A stretch of 64,000 nucleotides of DNA from Bacillota bacterium (GTDB taxonomy: Bacteria > Bacillota > Clostridia > Christensenellales > Aristaeellaceae), in the NCBI GenBank assembly GCA_023398575.1, contig JAEWSC010000096.1, forward strand, positions 1 to 64,000, given 5' to 3'. The position numbers and the translations under genes were made by a program. Under the pieces are notes generated by a model. It did not search any database, was not told where the DNA came from, and was given only the letters and a program-made list of their open reading frames with translations. Positions 24,770-33,221 of the stretch are shown piece after piece (position 1 is the first letter of the stretch; each line of letters begins with the position of its first letter).

Positions 24770-25723
24770 TCAACGGAGCAGTATCATCACCTGGTTCGGG
24801 CCTGTACGCTTTAATACCCGGTAGCCGGTATGAGCTGCGGCAGCAATGCCGTTCATACCGGGGCGGCAGTAGCCGCCGGCGGTCAGGGTACCATCATCCC
24901 GTACGAGAAGCCGGCCCAGCAAGCCTACTTTCACCCATTCAGGCCGCATTTCTCTGGGCAAATAGGCGTGGTCGGGATTATAGTCAGGGTTCAGAACAGG
25001 TCTTTTTTCTGTATGCGCAGGAACAGCCAGCTTTCCCTTTTCATCCATCTCATCCGGCACATCCACATCCTCGTAAACGATACCACCCCATTCGTCAGTT
25101 TTATACTTGTCCTTCCAGCGCAATTCCCCGCCGCCGGCTACGAAGCCTGGCGCACGGCTTACCACACCTAACACATAATCGTCATAGGCCTGGGCAATGC
25201 GAATTTTATCGCTTGTGCCGGTAAAGGTTACGAAATAGCCCGGCTCAATGGGCTGGCCTGATTCCGTTTCAAACAGCTCGGCATAGTCAGCGCCCCCGCC
25301 ATTCCACGCCACATCGATGTAAGCGTTGCCATTGTAAAGGATTTTTGCGGCCAGGCCATCAAATCCTTGGAATCCATTGGCCAGAAACCAGGAAAAATCT
25401 GCATCCGCGGTGCCATACCGGCCCATGATATGCGCGCCGATATGGTCTCCGTGCGAAGTGCGAAGGCCGTCTGTGTGAGAATAATTGGCCAACGTGTTTA
25501 TGAACGCACCTTCAGCGTGTGTTGCCTCCCTTGAGTCTATAGCCACCTTGGCAGATTCCATGGTTTTAGCGGCTCTAATACCCTCAACAAATGATGGAGT
25601 GCCAGTGGCTTTGATGGGTCCAATGGTTCCGGCACCCCGGCTGGGGCGGGGTCTTATGAAGGATTCCTCGACCAGTGGCGGGCATGTAATGGGGAAATTG
25701 TTAGACTTTTGGTGTTTGCTCAT
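24770..25723 (-). CDS. Peptidase_G2-type autoproteolytic (tail-spike chaperone) domain protein
   Basis: 317 residues. The middle carries HAEGAFINTLANYSHTDG, like the SHAEG repeats that precede this domain in phage tail spikes. The C-terminal two-thirds has the Peptidase_G2 layout: YAELFETESGQPIEPGYFVTF, IRIAQAYDDYVLGVVS, then WG..YED. In tail spikes this region is an intramolecular chaperone that trimerises the fibre and cuts itself off. Here no long fibre precedes it and no phage genes adjoin. GGAGG lies eight bases before the ATG. It may be a coat, appendage or domesticated phage protein. The family call is from pattern memory; catalytic residues are not assigned. Confidence 0.65.
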   Translation of the reverse strand: MSKHQKSNNFPITCPPLVEESFIRPRPSRGAGTIGPIKATGTPSFVEGIRAAKTMESAKVAIDSREATHAEGAFINTLANYSHTDGLRTSHGDHIGAHIMGRYGTADADFSWFLANGFQGFDGLAAKILYNGNAYIDVAWNGGGADYAELFETESGQPIEPGYFVTFTGTSDKIRIAQAYDDYVLGVVSRAPGFVAGGGELRWKDKYKTDEWGGIVYEDVDVPDEMDEKGKLAVPAHTEKRPVLNPDYNPDHAYLPREMRPEWVKVGLLGRLLVRDDGTLTAGGYCRPGMNGIAAAAHTGYRVLKRTGPNQVMILLR

Positions 25724-25934
25724 GCGGATACCTCCTATGCTCAGTAGGGTCCGCTTTATGTATATGTTGAATGAGGGCAGGCAGTGAAGGTTGCCTTAAG
25801 CCCACTGCCTCACTCGCCAACACGGATACGGTTCATATATTGTTATTATTAGCCAGATGGATGTTATTGAAGAATGAAAGATAGCTGGCCGACTCCCTTG
25901 CCGCCGAATATTACATACCTGAAAATGAATTTGC

Positions 25935-26906
25935 TCATTGAAAACTTTCTGCAATGGTGATCAACTCATCCTTATCTATATCTGAAGCCTCCAATGAGTA
26001 CTCTGCGGCCTCGTAAAAGAAAGCTGGTATCTTTTCCTTGTTCAAAGTTTCACGGTTGAGTGGATTGCAAAAGGGGAAATATCGCCTAGGTGTCATTTCA
26101 GATTTTCTCAAATTCAATTGATTAGGATATACATGATTGTTGTCAGTGATATATATACTCTTATTCATGCCGGAAACAGTTACGACTTCATTAGTCTCCC
26201 CTTCCCATAAAGTAAAGGATGAGTATGAACTGTTTTCTGTACGCTCACAGCTAATATTGAAAGAATTACCTTCGGCATTGGTGAAGTGCATGTGATAATG
26301 GGAAATATACTGGCGGATGTTATCAGGCAGTTTGTATTTTTCAATCTGCATGCCGTCTCCCGTGACTGCCACGGACAAAATGGGAATGCCTTTCCCAAAA
26401 GCGGCTTCAGATAAATAGAAGCGCATTTCGCCATTGCTAAACATATATCCTTCGGGAAGATTGGAGGGAACCAGCAACTCCAAATCAGAGTTTTTGATAC
26501 GTTGCTTCATCGCATCGAATGATGTAAAAGTCTCGGCTGGTTCAGACATATATCTGTGGCCATCAATAGTTATAACCCAAAATTCGTTATCGGGCATATT
26601 TCGCAAAACACTTTCGATAGTATCAATTCTTTTCTGTGTGGTTTCATCCATTGACTTCTGAGAAGCATACCTGGTTGGGTTTTTATCTATATTCCCTGCC
26701 CAATCGATCACCCTGATTCCGTTTATCGCCAATGCTGATGCGCCAAGAATGCCTGCTGCTATCAACATGATTACCAGCAGCGGACGAATGCGGCGGCGAG
26801 CTAATGTAGAAGCTTGCGACGGCCTAGATTTGTTCAGTGCGCTTTCTATGAGCGCAGTGTCAGGCGTTACATTGTCCATCATCCTTTTATACTCCGCCTC
26901 AAACAT
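25935..26906 (-). CDS. Single-pass membrane protein partner of an ECF sigma factor (cassette 3)
   Basis: 323 residues. A 40-residue cytosolic part with a basic ARRRIRP stretch is followed by one membrane helix (about 42-62) and an ectodomain of about 260 residues. It has no clear similarity to the DUF4179-like proteins of cassettes 1 and 2 beyond layout. A LPSNLPEGYMF segment resembles the DUF4367-type opening seen in other sigma-linked membrane proteins. Its start overlaps the end of the sigma gene by eight bases, so it is probably co-translated and acts as anti-sigma factor or sensor. The region is visibly AT-richer than the housekeeping genes. Confidence 0.75.
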   Translation of the reverse strand: MFEAEYKRMMDNVTPDTALIESALNKSRPSQASTLARRRIRPLLVIMLIAAGILGASALAINGIRVIDWAGNIDKNPTRYASQKSMDETTQKRIDTIESVLRNMPDNEFWVITIDGHRYMSEPAETFTSFDAMKQRIKNSDLELLVPSNLPEGYMFSNGEMRFYLSEAAFGKGIPILSVAVTGDGMQIEKYKLPDNIRQYISHYHMHFTNAEGNSFNISCERTENSSYSSFTLWEGETNEVVTVSGMNKSIYITDNNHVYPNQLNLRKSEMTPRRYFPFCNPLNRETLNKEKIPAFFYEAAEYSLEASDIDKDELITIAESFQ

Positions 26907-27411
26907 TCGATAGCACCTCCTCTGCAGTTAAACAGATCTTCAGCTTTTTTCTTGTCCTGCTCAATGACACCCGTACGCTGGAGGGTGGTATATGCAGCGC
27001 CTTTGCAATTTCCTCTGCGGTCATGTTCTCATAGTAGAATAAATGAAGGATGGTTCGGCTTTTTTGTGGCAGCGTATTCAATGCCGCTAACAGGTCTTCG
27101 TATTCTCCGTCAAGGGATGGGTCTTGCATCAGGCCCATCCGTTCTTCAAGCGGTACAATCCGCCTGCGCCAAGCGCTTGCAAACAGGTTACGGCTGACAT
27201 TGACTGTGACCCGGATCAGAAAGGCCCGTTCATGCTCTTCGTCATGAAAAACAGGCTGCGCCTTTACGCAGCGCAAAAAGACCTCCTGAAAAACATCTTC
27301 GGCATCGTGCCTGTTGCCTGATCGCACATATGCCAGGCGGTATACCAAAGGAGAATGGCGCTCTATCAGTGCCTGCATTGAGCTTGCGGGGCTATGGGCG
27401 CTTTCACCCAT
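26899..27411 (-). CDS. ECF-type RNA polymerase sigma factor (cassette 3)
   Basis: 170 residues. Region 2 has RLAYVRSGNRHDAEDVFQEVFLRC with the DAEDVFQEVF signature, and region 4 reads LPQKSRTILHLFYYENMTAEEIAKAL then PPSSVRVSLSRTRKKL. The start at 27411 follows GGGAGGTGA; an upstream start at 27429 lies before that site. It is coupled to the membrane protein gene downstream. It is the third ECF unit in the window and lies opposite the homocysteine methyltransferase-like gene. Confidence 0.92.
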   Translation of the reverse strand: MGESAHSPASSMQALIERHSPLVYRLAYVRSGNRHDAEDVFQEVFLRCVKAQPVFHDEEHERAFLIRVTVNVSRNLFASAWRRRIVPLEERMGLMQDPSLDGEYEDLLAALNTLPQKSRTILHLFYYENMTAEEIAKALHIPPSSVRVSLSRTRKKLKICLTAEEVLSNV

Positions 27412-27605
27412 GCGTTCACCTCCCATCACCTATAACACAATACAAACCAACGAAATGCGACATGGCCCAAAACTTTTCTCAATCATCCTTCATAAATTGT
27501 ACATCATTTATGGACATGCTGTCATAGCCTCTATGAAAAATGCCCGCCTGCGTTATATAATGAACATATTTCTATCTCTGTGGTAAAGCAAAGGAGACGG
27601 TTACA

Positions 27606-28535
27606 ATGGAGCACCTCATGCAAATGCACGGCAGCATACTCATGGAGGGCGCATTGGGCGAACGCCTGAAAAGAGAATACAGCCTTGCCTTTGATCCGCA
27701 TATCGCAATGGCTGGCCTGATCTTCGATGAACGTGGCAGGACAGCACTGAGCTCGCTGTGGCTGGAATACATGCATATTGCGGATACATATCAGCTTCCC
27801 TTTCTAGCCACGACACCAACCAGGAGAGCCAATCGCGACCGCCTCCATCAAGCAGGGATGGATGAACGCGTTCTATACGACAATGTACGCTTCCTCAAAG
27901 AGGTTCGGGCGCAAAGCAGCATTGAAATGTACTGCGGTTGCCTGATGGGCTGCCATGGCGACGCTTATACAGGCGAAGGTGCGCTGGATCAAAAGGAGGC
28001 AAAGCGCTTTCACTCCTGGCAAGCTGAAGTCTGCTGTAAGGCAGGAGCAGACTTCTTATACGCCGGCATTATGCCCACCCTGCCGGAGGCAGTTGGCATG
28101 GCAGAGGCCATGGCGCTGACGGGGCTGCCTTACATTATTAGCTTTACGATCACAAGGGATGGATGGCTGATAGATAAATCAACGATCCATCACGCTATCG
28201 AAGCTATTGAACATCAAGTAAGCAGAAAACCGCTATGCTATATGGCAAATTGCGTGCATCCTGCCATTGCACTGGAAGCCTTAATGCAGCCATTCAACCG
28301 TACAAGTCTTGTCCGTGAAAGATTTCTGGGACTGCAGGCAAACACGTCGCCGCTTACATATGCAGAATTGGATGGTACCACTGATCTGCATTGCGCAGAG
28401 CCTGAGGTTTTTGCAAGGGATATGCTTAGGCTAAAGGCTGAAACAGGAATCAAGATACTAGGCGGCTGCTGCGGAACAGACAACCGTCATATGCAGGCGA
28501 TTGCTGTACTAATGCAGGAGGCCTCCACGCAATAG
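27606..28535 (+). CDS. Homocysteine S-methyltransferase family protein
   Basis: 309 residues with the Pfam S-methyl_trans layout: an opening MEGALGERL, NCVHP around residue 217 and GGCCGT around residue 282. The cysteine in the first motif and the pair in the second are the zinc ligands that activate homocysteine or a similar thiol. AAAGGAGACGG precedes the ATG. The methyl donor could be S-methylmethionine, betaine or another, and no MetH-type cobalamin domains follow. The gene stands alone, divergent from ECF cassette 3. Confidence 0.85.
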   Translation: MEHLMQMHGSILMEGALGERLKREYSLAFDPHIAMAGLIFDERGRTALSSLWLEYMHIADTYQLPFLATTPTRRANRDRLHQAGMDERVLYDNVRFLKEVRAQSSIEMYCGCLMGCHGDAYTGEGALDQKEAKRFHSWQAEVCCKAGADFLYAGIMPTLPEAVGMAEAMALTGLPYIISFTITRDGWLIDKSTIHHAIEAIEHQVSRKPLCYMANCVHPAIALEALMQPFNRTSLVRERFLGLQANTSPLTYAELDGTTDLHCAEPEVFARDMLRLKAETGIKILGGCCGTDNRHMQAIAVLMQEASTQ

Positions 28536-28626
28536 CTTGCAGCATGGAATAACAAAATAGCTCAAAATATGCAGCAAGCTTATCACCATAAAGTACGCAC
28601 ATTCTCAAAAAAATCTTCGCGTTGTG

Positions 28627-28655
28627 TTGACAAGGCTAAATGATAATGGTATTAT
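28627..28655 (+). promoter_or_regulatory. Sigma-A promoter of the asd-dapA-dapB operon
   Basis: TTGACA (28627-28632) and TATTAT (28650-28655) are 17 bases apart. Transcription would start near 28662, about 25 bases before the riboswitch begins. Confidence 0.85.
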
Positions 28656-28686
28656 TACCAACATTCCAGGTAATTTCATAGTTTTC

Positions 28687-28861
28687 GTGTCAGAGGTGCG
28701 TTTTTCATCAGTAGGCATGTGTGCGGGCGGGGGCTCAATCGCATATGCGGAAAGGGAAAAATGCCGAAAGGAACCCGGTTCCCCAGCCGGATTGCCTTGG
28801 GTGCGTGGTGAATAATTACGCAACTGTCAATGGATTACAGAATCCTTTGGAGCGCTGATAC
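28687..28861 (+). promoter_or_regulatory. Lysine riboswitch (L box)
   Basis: The conserved L-box elements appear in order: AGAGGTGCG (28692-28700), AGTAGGCATGTG, GGAAAGGGAAAAATGCCGAA, GCCTTGGGTGCG, ACTGTCA and TGGAGCGCTGAT. Helix P1 is closed by GTGTCAG (28687-28693) with CTGATAC (28855-28861). Lysine binding should stabilise P1 and leave the 3' strand free for the terminator that follows, shutting off lysine synthesis when lysine is abundant. The downstream genes, asd-dapA-dapB, fit this exactly. Confidence 0.93.
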
Positions 28862-28892
28862 AGCATGACGGCCCTTAGGCCGACGCTTTTTT
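28851..28892 (+). terminator. Riboswitch expression-platform terminator
   Basis: AGCG (28851-28854) with CGCT (28884-28887) encloses CGGCC/GGCCG (28869-28873 with 28878-28882), ending in six T residues (28887-28892). Its left strand overlaps the 3' half of riboswitch helix P1, giving the switch. Confidence 0.75.
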
Positions 28893-28997
28893 GCACATGC
28901 GTGTACGCACCCGAAGGCTGGCTGCCAAAAGGTGTGTTTTTTTTCACCATGATTTCTTTTTCCCCAAATCGCATAGGATAGGATTGAGGTGCTGTTT

Positions 28998-30092
28998 ATG
29001 GAGAAGTTCCGGGTGGGTATCGTAGGTGCCACAGGCATGGTTGGTCAGCGTTTTGTACAGCTTTTGAAGGATCACCCCTGGTTTCAAGTGACTGCACTGG
29101 CCGCCAGCGCGCGCAGCGCAGGGAAGACCTATGAGCAAGCGGTGGATGGCCGCTGGGCATTTGACGGCGAAATCCCTACTTATGTAGCAAAGATGCCCGT
29201 ACTGGACGCGGCGGATGTTCAAACCGTAGCATCCATGGTGGACTTCGTTTTTTGTGCCGTAGACATGAAAAAGGATGAGACCAGGGCTTTGGAAGAAGCG
29301 TACGCCAAAACAGAAACGCCTGTGGTCAGCAACAACAGCGCCTGCAGGCTCCTGCCCGACGTACCCATGATGGTGCCGGAACTCAACTACGAGCATGTTG
29401 CTGTGATTGAAACCCAGCGCAAGCGCCTGGGCACAAAAGTCGGCTTTATCGCCGTCAAGCCCAACTGCTCCATTCAAAGCTATGTGCCCGCCCTGACGCC
29501 CTTGCTTGATTTTGGCGTAAAAAGGGTCAGCGTATGCACCTACCAGGCTATCAGTGGCGCCGGCAAAACCTTTGACACCTGGCCTGAAATGGTGGACAAT
29601 GTGATCCCCTACATCGGCGGCGAGGATGAAAAGAGCGAGCAGGAGCCCTTGAAAATCTGGGGAAGCCTTACGGAAACAGAGCTTGGACCTGTGGTGAAGC
29701 CTGCCCTGGAACCCGTGATCAGTGCCCAATGCATAAGGGTGCCGGCCACCGACGGCCATTTGGCCGCCGTATCGGTATCTTTTGACAAAAAGCCTGAGAT
29801 CGGCGAAATACTTTACCGTTGGAATCATTTTGAGACCGAAGCCCAGCGGCTGAACCTGCCCAGTGCGCCTACTCCCTTCCTGCAGTATTTTGAAGATCCC
29901 TCCCGCCCGCAAACCAAGTTGGACCGGGATTTTCAAAAGGGCATGGGCGTTTCCATCGGTCGGCTCAGGCCCGACTCCCTGTTTGACTACAAGTTTGTAT
30001 GCCTTTCTCACAACACCCTGCGCGGCGCGGCAGGTGGCGGCGTTTTGACAGCCGAGATGCTTTGCGCCAAGGGATTTATCCCAAGGAAGTAG
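28998..30092 (+). CDS. asd: Aspartate-semialdehyde dehydrogenase, archaeal/fungal-type
   Basis: 364 residues. It makes L-aspartate semialdehyde from aspartyl phosphate with NADPH. The nucleotide-binding start is VGIVGATGMVGQRF, the catalytic cysteine is C157 in KPNCSIQSY, and the C-terminal half has the ASD dimerisation signature around RVPATDGHLAAVS. The spacing and length match the class found in archaea, fungi and some Firmicutes rather than the E. coli type. ATG 28998 is chosen because GAGG lies eight bases upstream; a GTG three codons earlier overlaps that site. It is the first gene after the lysine riboswitch. Confidence 0.95.
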   Translation: MEKFRVGIVGATGMVGQRFVQLLKDHPWFQVTALAASARSAGKTYEQAVDGRWAFDGEIPTYVAKMPVLDAADVQTVASMVDFVFCAVDMKKDETRALEEAYAKTETPVVSNNSACRLLPDVPMMVPELNYEHVAVIETQRKRLGTKVGFIAVKPNCSIQSYVPALTPLLDFGVKRVSVCTYQAISGAGKTFDTWPEMVDNVIPYIGGEDEKSEQEPLKIWGSLTETELGPVVKPALEPVISAQCIRVPATDGHLAAVSVSFDKKPEIGEILYRWNHFETEAQRLNLPSAPTPFLQYFEDPSRPQTKLDRDFQKGMGVSIGRLRPDSLFDYKFVCLSHNTLRGAAGGGVLTAEMLCAKGFIPRK

Positions 30093-30124
30093 CAATGTTG
30101 CGCCTTCCTTATAAAGGAGGACTC

Positions 30125-31009
30125 ATGAAGCCTGTACTCTTTCGTGGCTCCGGCGTGGCCATCGTCACGCCCTTTACACAGGAAGGCGTCGATGTGGATG
30201 CCTTGGACCGCCTGGTAGACTTTCAATTGGAAAACGGAACGGCAGCTATCGTGGCTTGCGGTACAACCGGAGAACCTTCCACCATGACCGATGCGGAAAA
30301 AGAGCTTGTCATCGGCCGGGTGGTTGACAGGGTCAATGGCCGCGTGCCCGTCATTGCCGGCACCGGCACCAACGATACCCGAAAGACCATTGCGGCAGCC
30401 AGACGCGCCAAGGCCCTGGGAGCGGATGCGCAGTTGTGCGTAACGCCATACTATAACAAGACCACCCCCCACGGCCTCATCGCCCACTACACCGCCATCG
30501 CTGATGACGGCAGCCTGCCGGTAGTTGTGTACAATGTACCATCTAGGACCGGGCTGAACATGAAGCCGGAAACCCTGGCCGCCATTGCCAAGCACGAAAA
30601 CATTATTGCTATGAAAGAAGCCAGCGGCGACCTTTCGCAAATGCTGGAAATGGTTAGGCTTTGCGGCGATGATGTCTCCTTTTTAAGCGGCAGCGACGAC
30701 AATGTTGCACCCCTTTTGTCCCTGGGATTCGATGGTGTGATTTCAGTTGCCGCCAACATTGTTCCCCGGCATATGCGCGACCTGGTTCAAGCATTCTTTG
30801 AGGGCGACTGGCAAAAATCCCTTCAAATGCAGCTGAAGGTGAATCCTCTGGTGTCGGCGCTGTTTTGTGAGGTCAGCCCTACGCCGGTGAAAGCGGCGTT
30901 AGGCGAGATGGGCCTGTGCCAGAAGACTGTTCGGCTGCCGCTTGTGCCGATGCTTGCGGAAAACAAGGTGCGGCTCCTGCGGGAGATGAAGGCCTTTTCG
31001 CTTCTGTAA
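30125..31009 (+). CDS. dapA: 4-hydroxy-tetrahydrodipicolinate synthase
   Basis: 294 residues, the normal DapA size. It condenses aspartate semialdehyde with pyruvate. The Schiff-base lysine is K164 in IIAMKEASGD, the TPYYNKTT tyrosine lies near 136, and the ACGTTGEPSTM loop binds pyruvate. AAAGGAGG lies before the ATG at 30125; a longer frame reaching into asd is not supported. It sits 32 bases after asd and 19 before dapB, all under the lysine riboswitch. Confidence 0.97.
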   Translation: MKPVLFRGSGVAIVTPFTQEGVDVDALDRLVDFQLENGTAAIVACGTTGEPSTMTDAEKELVIGRVVDRVNGRVPVIAGTGTNDTRKTIAAARRAKALGADAQLCVTPYYNKTTPHGLIAHYTAIADDGSLPVVVYNVPSRTGLNMKPETLAAIAKHENIIAMKEASGDLSQMLEMVRLCGDDVSFLSGSDDNVAPLLSLGFDGVISVAANIVPRHMRDLVQAFFEGDWQKSLQMQLKVNPLVSALFCEVSPTPVKAALGEMGLCQKTVRLPLVPMLAENKVRLLREMKAFSLL

Positions 31010-31028
31010 TAATTTCGGAGGGTTGTAC

Positions 31029-31790
31029 ATGCGGATATTGATCAGCGGTGCCTGCGGGCGTATGGGCCGGGCCGTGGCGGAGGCGTGCCGGGAAAAAGGC
31101 ATTGAGGTAGCCAGCGGCGTGGATGTGATGGCTGGAACCCAAGACCTTGGCTTTCCCGTATACCCCACCTTCGAATCCGTTATAACAAAGGCCGATGTGA
31201 TCGTGGATTTTACACGCCCTGAGACGCTACCTGACCTTTTGCGGTATGCCGTTTCACAAAAGGTGCCGGTGGTGCTTGCCACCACCGGCTACAACGAGGC
31301 AGATGTAAAACGTATCAGAGAAGCGGCCCAACTAATCCCTGTCTTCCAAAGCGCAAACATGAGCCTTGGTATCAATCTATTAAAAGCGCTGATAAAAAAG
31401 GCGGCGGCTGTGCTGGGCGAGCATTTCGATGTAGAGATTATTGAGCGTCATCACAATAAAAAAATTGACGCACCCAGCGGCACAGCGCTGATGCTTTTTG
31501 ACGAACTGAGCAAGTGTTATCCCGGCGGCCGGGAGATGATGCCGGGACGGGAAACCCGTACCCAGGCCAGGGACCATCGGGAAATTGGTGTCCATGCTGT
31601 ACGTGGCGGCTCACTGGCTGGCACACACGAAGTTGGTTTTTACGGACCTGGAGAAACACTTTTGATCACCCACGATGCCCAGAATCGCACCGTGTTCGCC
31701 CAAGGCGCAACCCAGGCGGCCCTGTTTATTAAGGACAAGCCTGCCGGGTTTTACAACATGGATGATATGATCCGTTTGCTGCAGGAATAA
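31029..31790 (+). CDS. dapB: 4-hydroxy-tetrahydrodipicolinate reductase
   Basis: 253 residues. The Rossmann motif ISGACGRMGRAV binds NAD(P)H, and ERHHNKKIDAPSGTA is the DapB signature with the catalytic histidine and lysine. It reduces the DapA product to tetrahydrodipicolinate. ATG 31029 follows GGAGGG at good spacing; a TTG two codons earlier is less likely. It is the last gene of the riboswitch-controlled operon and is followed by a strong terminator. Confidence 0.97.
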   Translation: MRILISGACGRMGRAVAEACREKGIEVASGVDVMAGTQDLGFPVYPTFESVITKADVIVDFTRPETLPDLLRYAVSQKVPVVLATTGYNEADVKRIREAAQLIPVFQSANMSLGINLLKALIKKAAAVLGEHFDVEIIERHHNKKIDAPSGTALMLFDELSKCYPGGREMMPGRETRTQARDHREIGVHAVRGGSLAGTHEVGFYGPGETLLITHDAQNRTVFAQGATQAALFIKDKPAGFYNMDDMIRLLQE

Positions 31791-31801
31791 ACCAAGGATC
31801 C

Positions 31802-31845
31802 ATAAAAGAACCGGCACAGCTTAACATCTGTGCCGGTTCTTTTAT
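31802..31845. terminator. Bidirectional terminator after dapB
   Basis: An 18-base perfect stem (31802-31819 with 31828-31845), GC-rich at the top and A/T-rich at the base on both sides. It serves dapB and the convergent coiled-coil gene. Confidence 0.92.
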
Positions 31846-31861
31846 ATAAGACAGTTTATTG

Positions 31862-32542
31862 TCAGGGCTTGGGCGTGGGGGTTGCTGTAGGCTTTGGAGT
31901 AGAAAAAGCAACACTGTCCGCTTTGGGAGTCGCCGTGGGCTTGGCTGTGGGGGTGGCGGTGGGCTTGGGGGTTGCAGTAGCGAAAGGACCGGTGTCAGCC
32001 GTGGGAATAGGTGAGGGGGTAGGGGTGGCCTTCAGCGCGGCGTTTTCCGCTTCCAGCTTGGTAACCTTGGCGGTAAGCTCAGCGACCTGCTTGGCCGTGT
32101 CGGTAAGCTTGGTAGTCAAATCAGCCTTTTCCGCTTCCAAAGCAGCAACTTTCGCGTTGGCCTCATCCGATGCAGTCTTAGCAGCGGCCAGTTCATCCGT
32201 CAATGTGGTTGCAGTCTTGCCGGCTGCATCTACCGCCTCCTGCTTGGCAGTAGCATCAGCTTTGGCAGTATCCAAATCCGTTTGCAGCGTAGCAGCAGCG
32301 GCTTTGGCAGCATCAAGTTCTGTCTGGAGAGCAGCAAGCTTCGCAGCAGCTTCATCAGCTGTGCCTTGGGCCGTCTTGGCGGCGTCTTCCAAGGTGGCAA
32401 CCTTCTCCTGGGAGGCCTTTAAGTCGGAGTCCAGATTATTTTTCTGTACAATCAGGCTGAAGCTGAGAACCAGGGCGGCAATGAGTACGATGATAAACAG
32501 GACGGCTACGGTTTTTTGGCTGCTGCGGGTCTTCTCGGACAT
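31862..32542 (-). CDS. Membrane-anchored alanine-rich coiled-coil protein with a Pro/Thr-rich tail
   Basis: 226 residues. A short cytosolic start, one membrane helix (about 11-34), then a long heptad-patterned coiled coil (about 36-170) rich in alanine, lysine and glutamate. It ends in a repetitive tail of PTATPTAKP/TPKPTATPTPKP units from about 175. AAAAAGGAGG precedes the ATG at 32542. It is probably an outward-facing, wall-spanning rod, or a partner of cell-envelope machinery. No family function can be assigned, and the coiled coil may produce spurious similarity to SMC-like proteins. Confidence 0.75.
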   Translation of the reverse strand: MSEKTRSSQKTVAVLFIIVLIAALVLSFSLIVQKNNLDSDLKASQEKVATLEDAAKTAQGTADEAAAKLAALQTELDAAKAAAATLQTDLDTAKADATAKQEAVDAAGKTATTLTDELAAAKTASDEANAKVAALEAEKADLTTKLTDTAKQVAELTAKVTKLEAENAALKATPTPSPIPTADTGPFATATPKPTATPTAKPTATPKADSVAFSTPKPTATPTPKP

Positions 32543-32708
32543 AGAGCGTTCCTCCTTTTTGATAGGGCTGCCATGTGGAAACCGGCAAAATAACGACCGA
32601 CTTCCACCAGTGATATGTGCCATCATACCATACATTTCTAGAAAAGAAAACAGAAAATGGTTAGGATTCAGCAGTATTTTCCCCATATACGGGAATATAA
32701 GCAATTTC

Positions 32709-32737
32709 TTGACGCTTGGATGTCCGTACAGTATAAT
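32709..32737 (+). promoter_or_regulatory. Sigma-A promoter with leader hairpin
   Basis: TTGACG (32709-32714) and TATAAT (32732-32737) are 17 bases apart. Just downstream CCGCAT (32740-32745) pairs with ATGCGG (32750-32755), so the message probably begins with or within a small hairpin. It serves the small exported protein gene and perhaps the SecD-like gene. Confidence 0.75.
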
Positions 32738-32827
32738 AACCGCATGTCCATGCGGTTTCAAGCAATGTCTTAAGGCCAGTATGGAATAAGATCGGCAAGA
32801 AAATATGTATAAAAAGGGGGCCAGCGC

Positions 32828-33163
32828 ATGCAAAAATGGGGATGGGCTTTTTTCAGCGCATTTTGCACCCTTGTTTTTATGCTGCTTGGCGCCACCCTGA
32901 TAGAAGGTCCGCCTATACAGTCAGACTCCGCAGATCCGCATCCACTGGTGGTGTTTACTGGCCCCATTGCCAGTGCTGATCAAAAAGCCGGCGATTCGCA
33001 AGCACCCCTGCGCGTGGATGTCGAGCAAAAAATGTCTTTAACCGCAGGCCAAACAATGATAGAGCCGCAGGTACGATCGGATGCCAACGGCCATCCCCTG
33101 TCCGGCAGCACGTATATCCTGGCCGTCTATCAAGCATTCTGGCTGGGTGATAGGTCCGGTTAG
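32828..33163 (+). CDS. Small exported protein of unknown function
   Basis: 111 residues. A hydrophobic N-terminal segment (about 5-25, FFSAFCTLVFMLLGATL) acts as a signal anchor, followed by a hydrophilic 85-residue tail. AGGGGG precedes the ATG, and a good promoter lies about 90 bases upstream. I do not recognise a family. It is followed after 58 bases by the SecD-like gene and could share its transcript. Confidence 0.6.
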   Translation: MQKWGWAFFSAFCTLVFMLLGATLIEGPPIQSDSADPHPLVVFTGPIASADQKAGDSQAPLRVDVEQKMSLTAGQTMIEPQVRSDANGHPLSGSTYILAVYQAFWLGDRSG

Positions 33164-33221
33164 GCAGTTTATGCGCTTTTCATTCTGATATCAACATAAA
33201 ATGGAAGGATGTTTAAACAAC

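Noticed and set aside
28944..30095. A 383-codon open frame antisense to asd
   Set aside because: asd has catalytic motifs and a ribosome site; the antisense frame has neither and even runs into the riboswitch terminator region.
31900..32030. Tandem-repeat DNA or CRISPR-like array
   Set aside because: The repetition is coding: it is the PTATP-type protein tail, with irregular units and no spacers.
32542..32833. N-terminal extension of the coiled-coil protein
   Set aside because: The added 97 residues lie upstream of an excellent AAAAAGGAGG site and overlap the promoter of the divergent gene.
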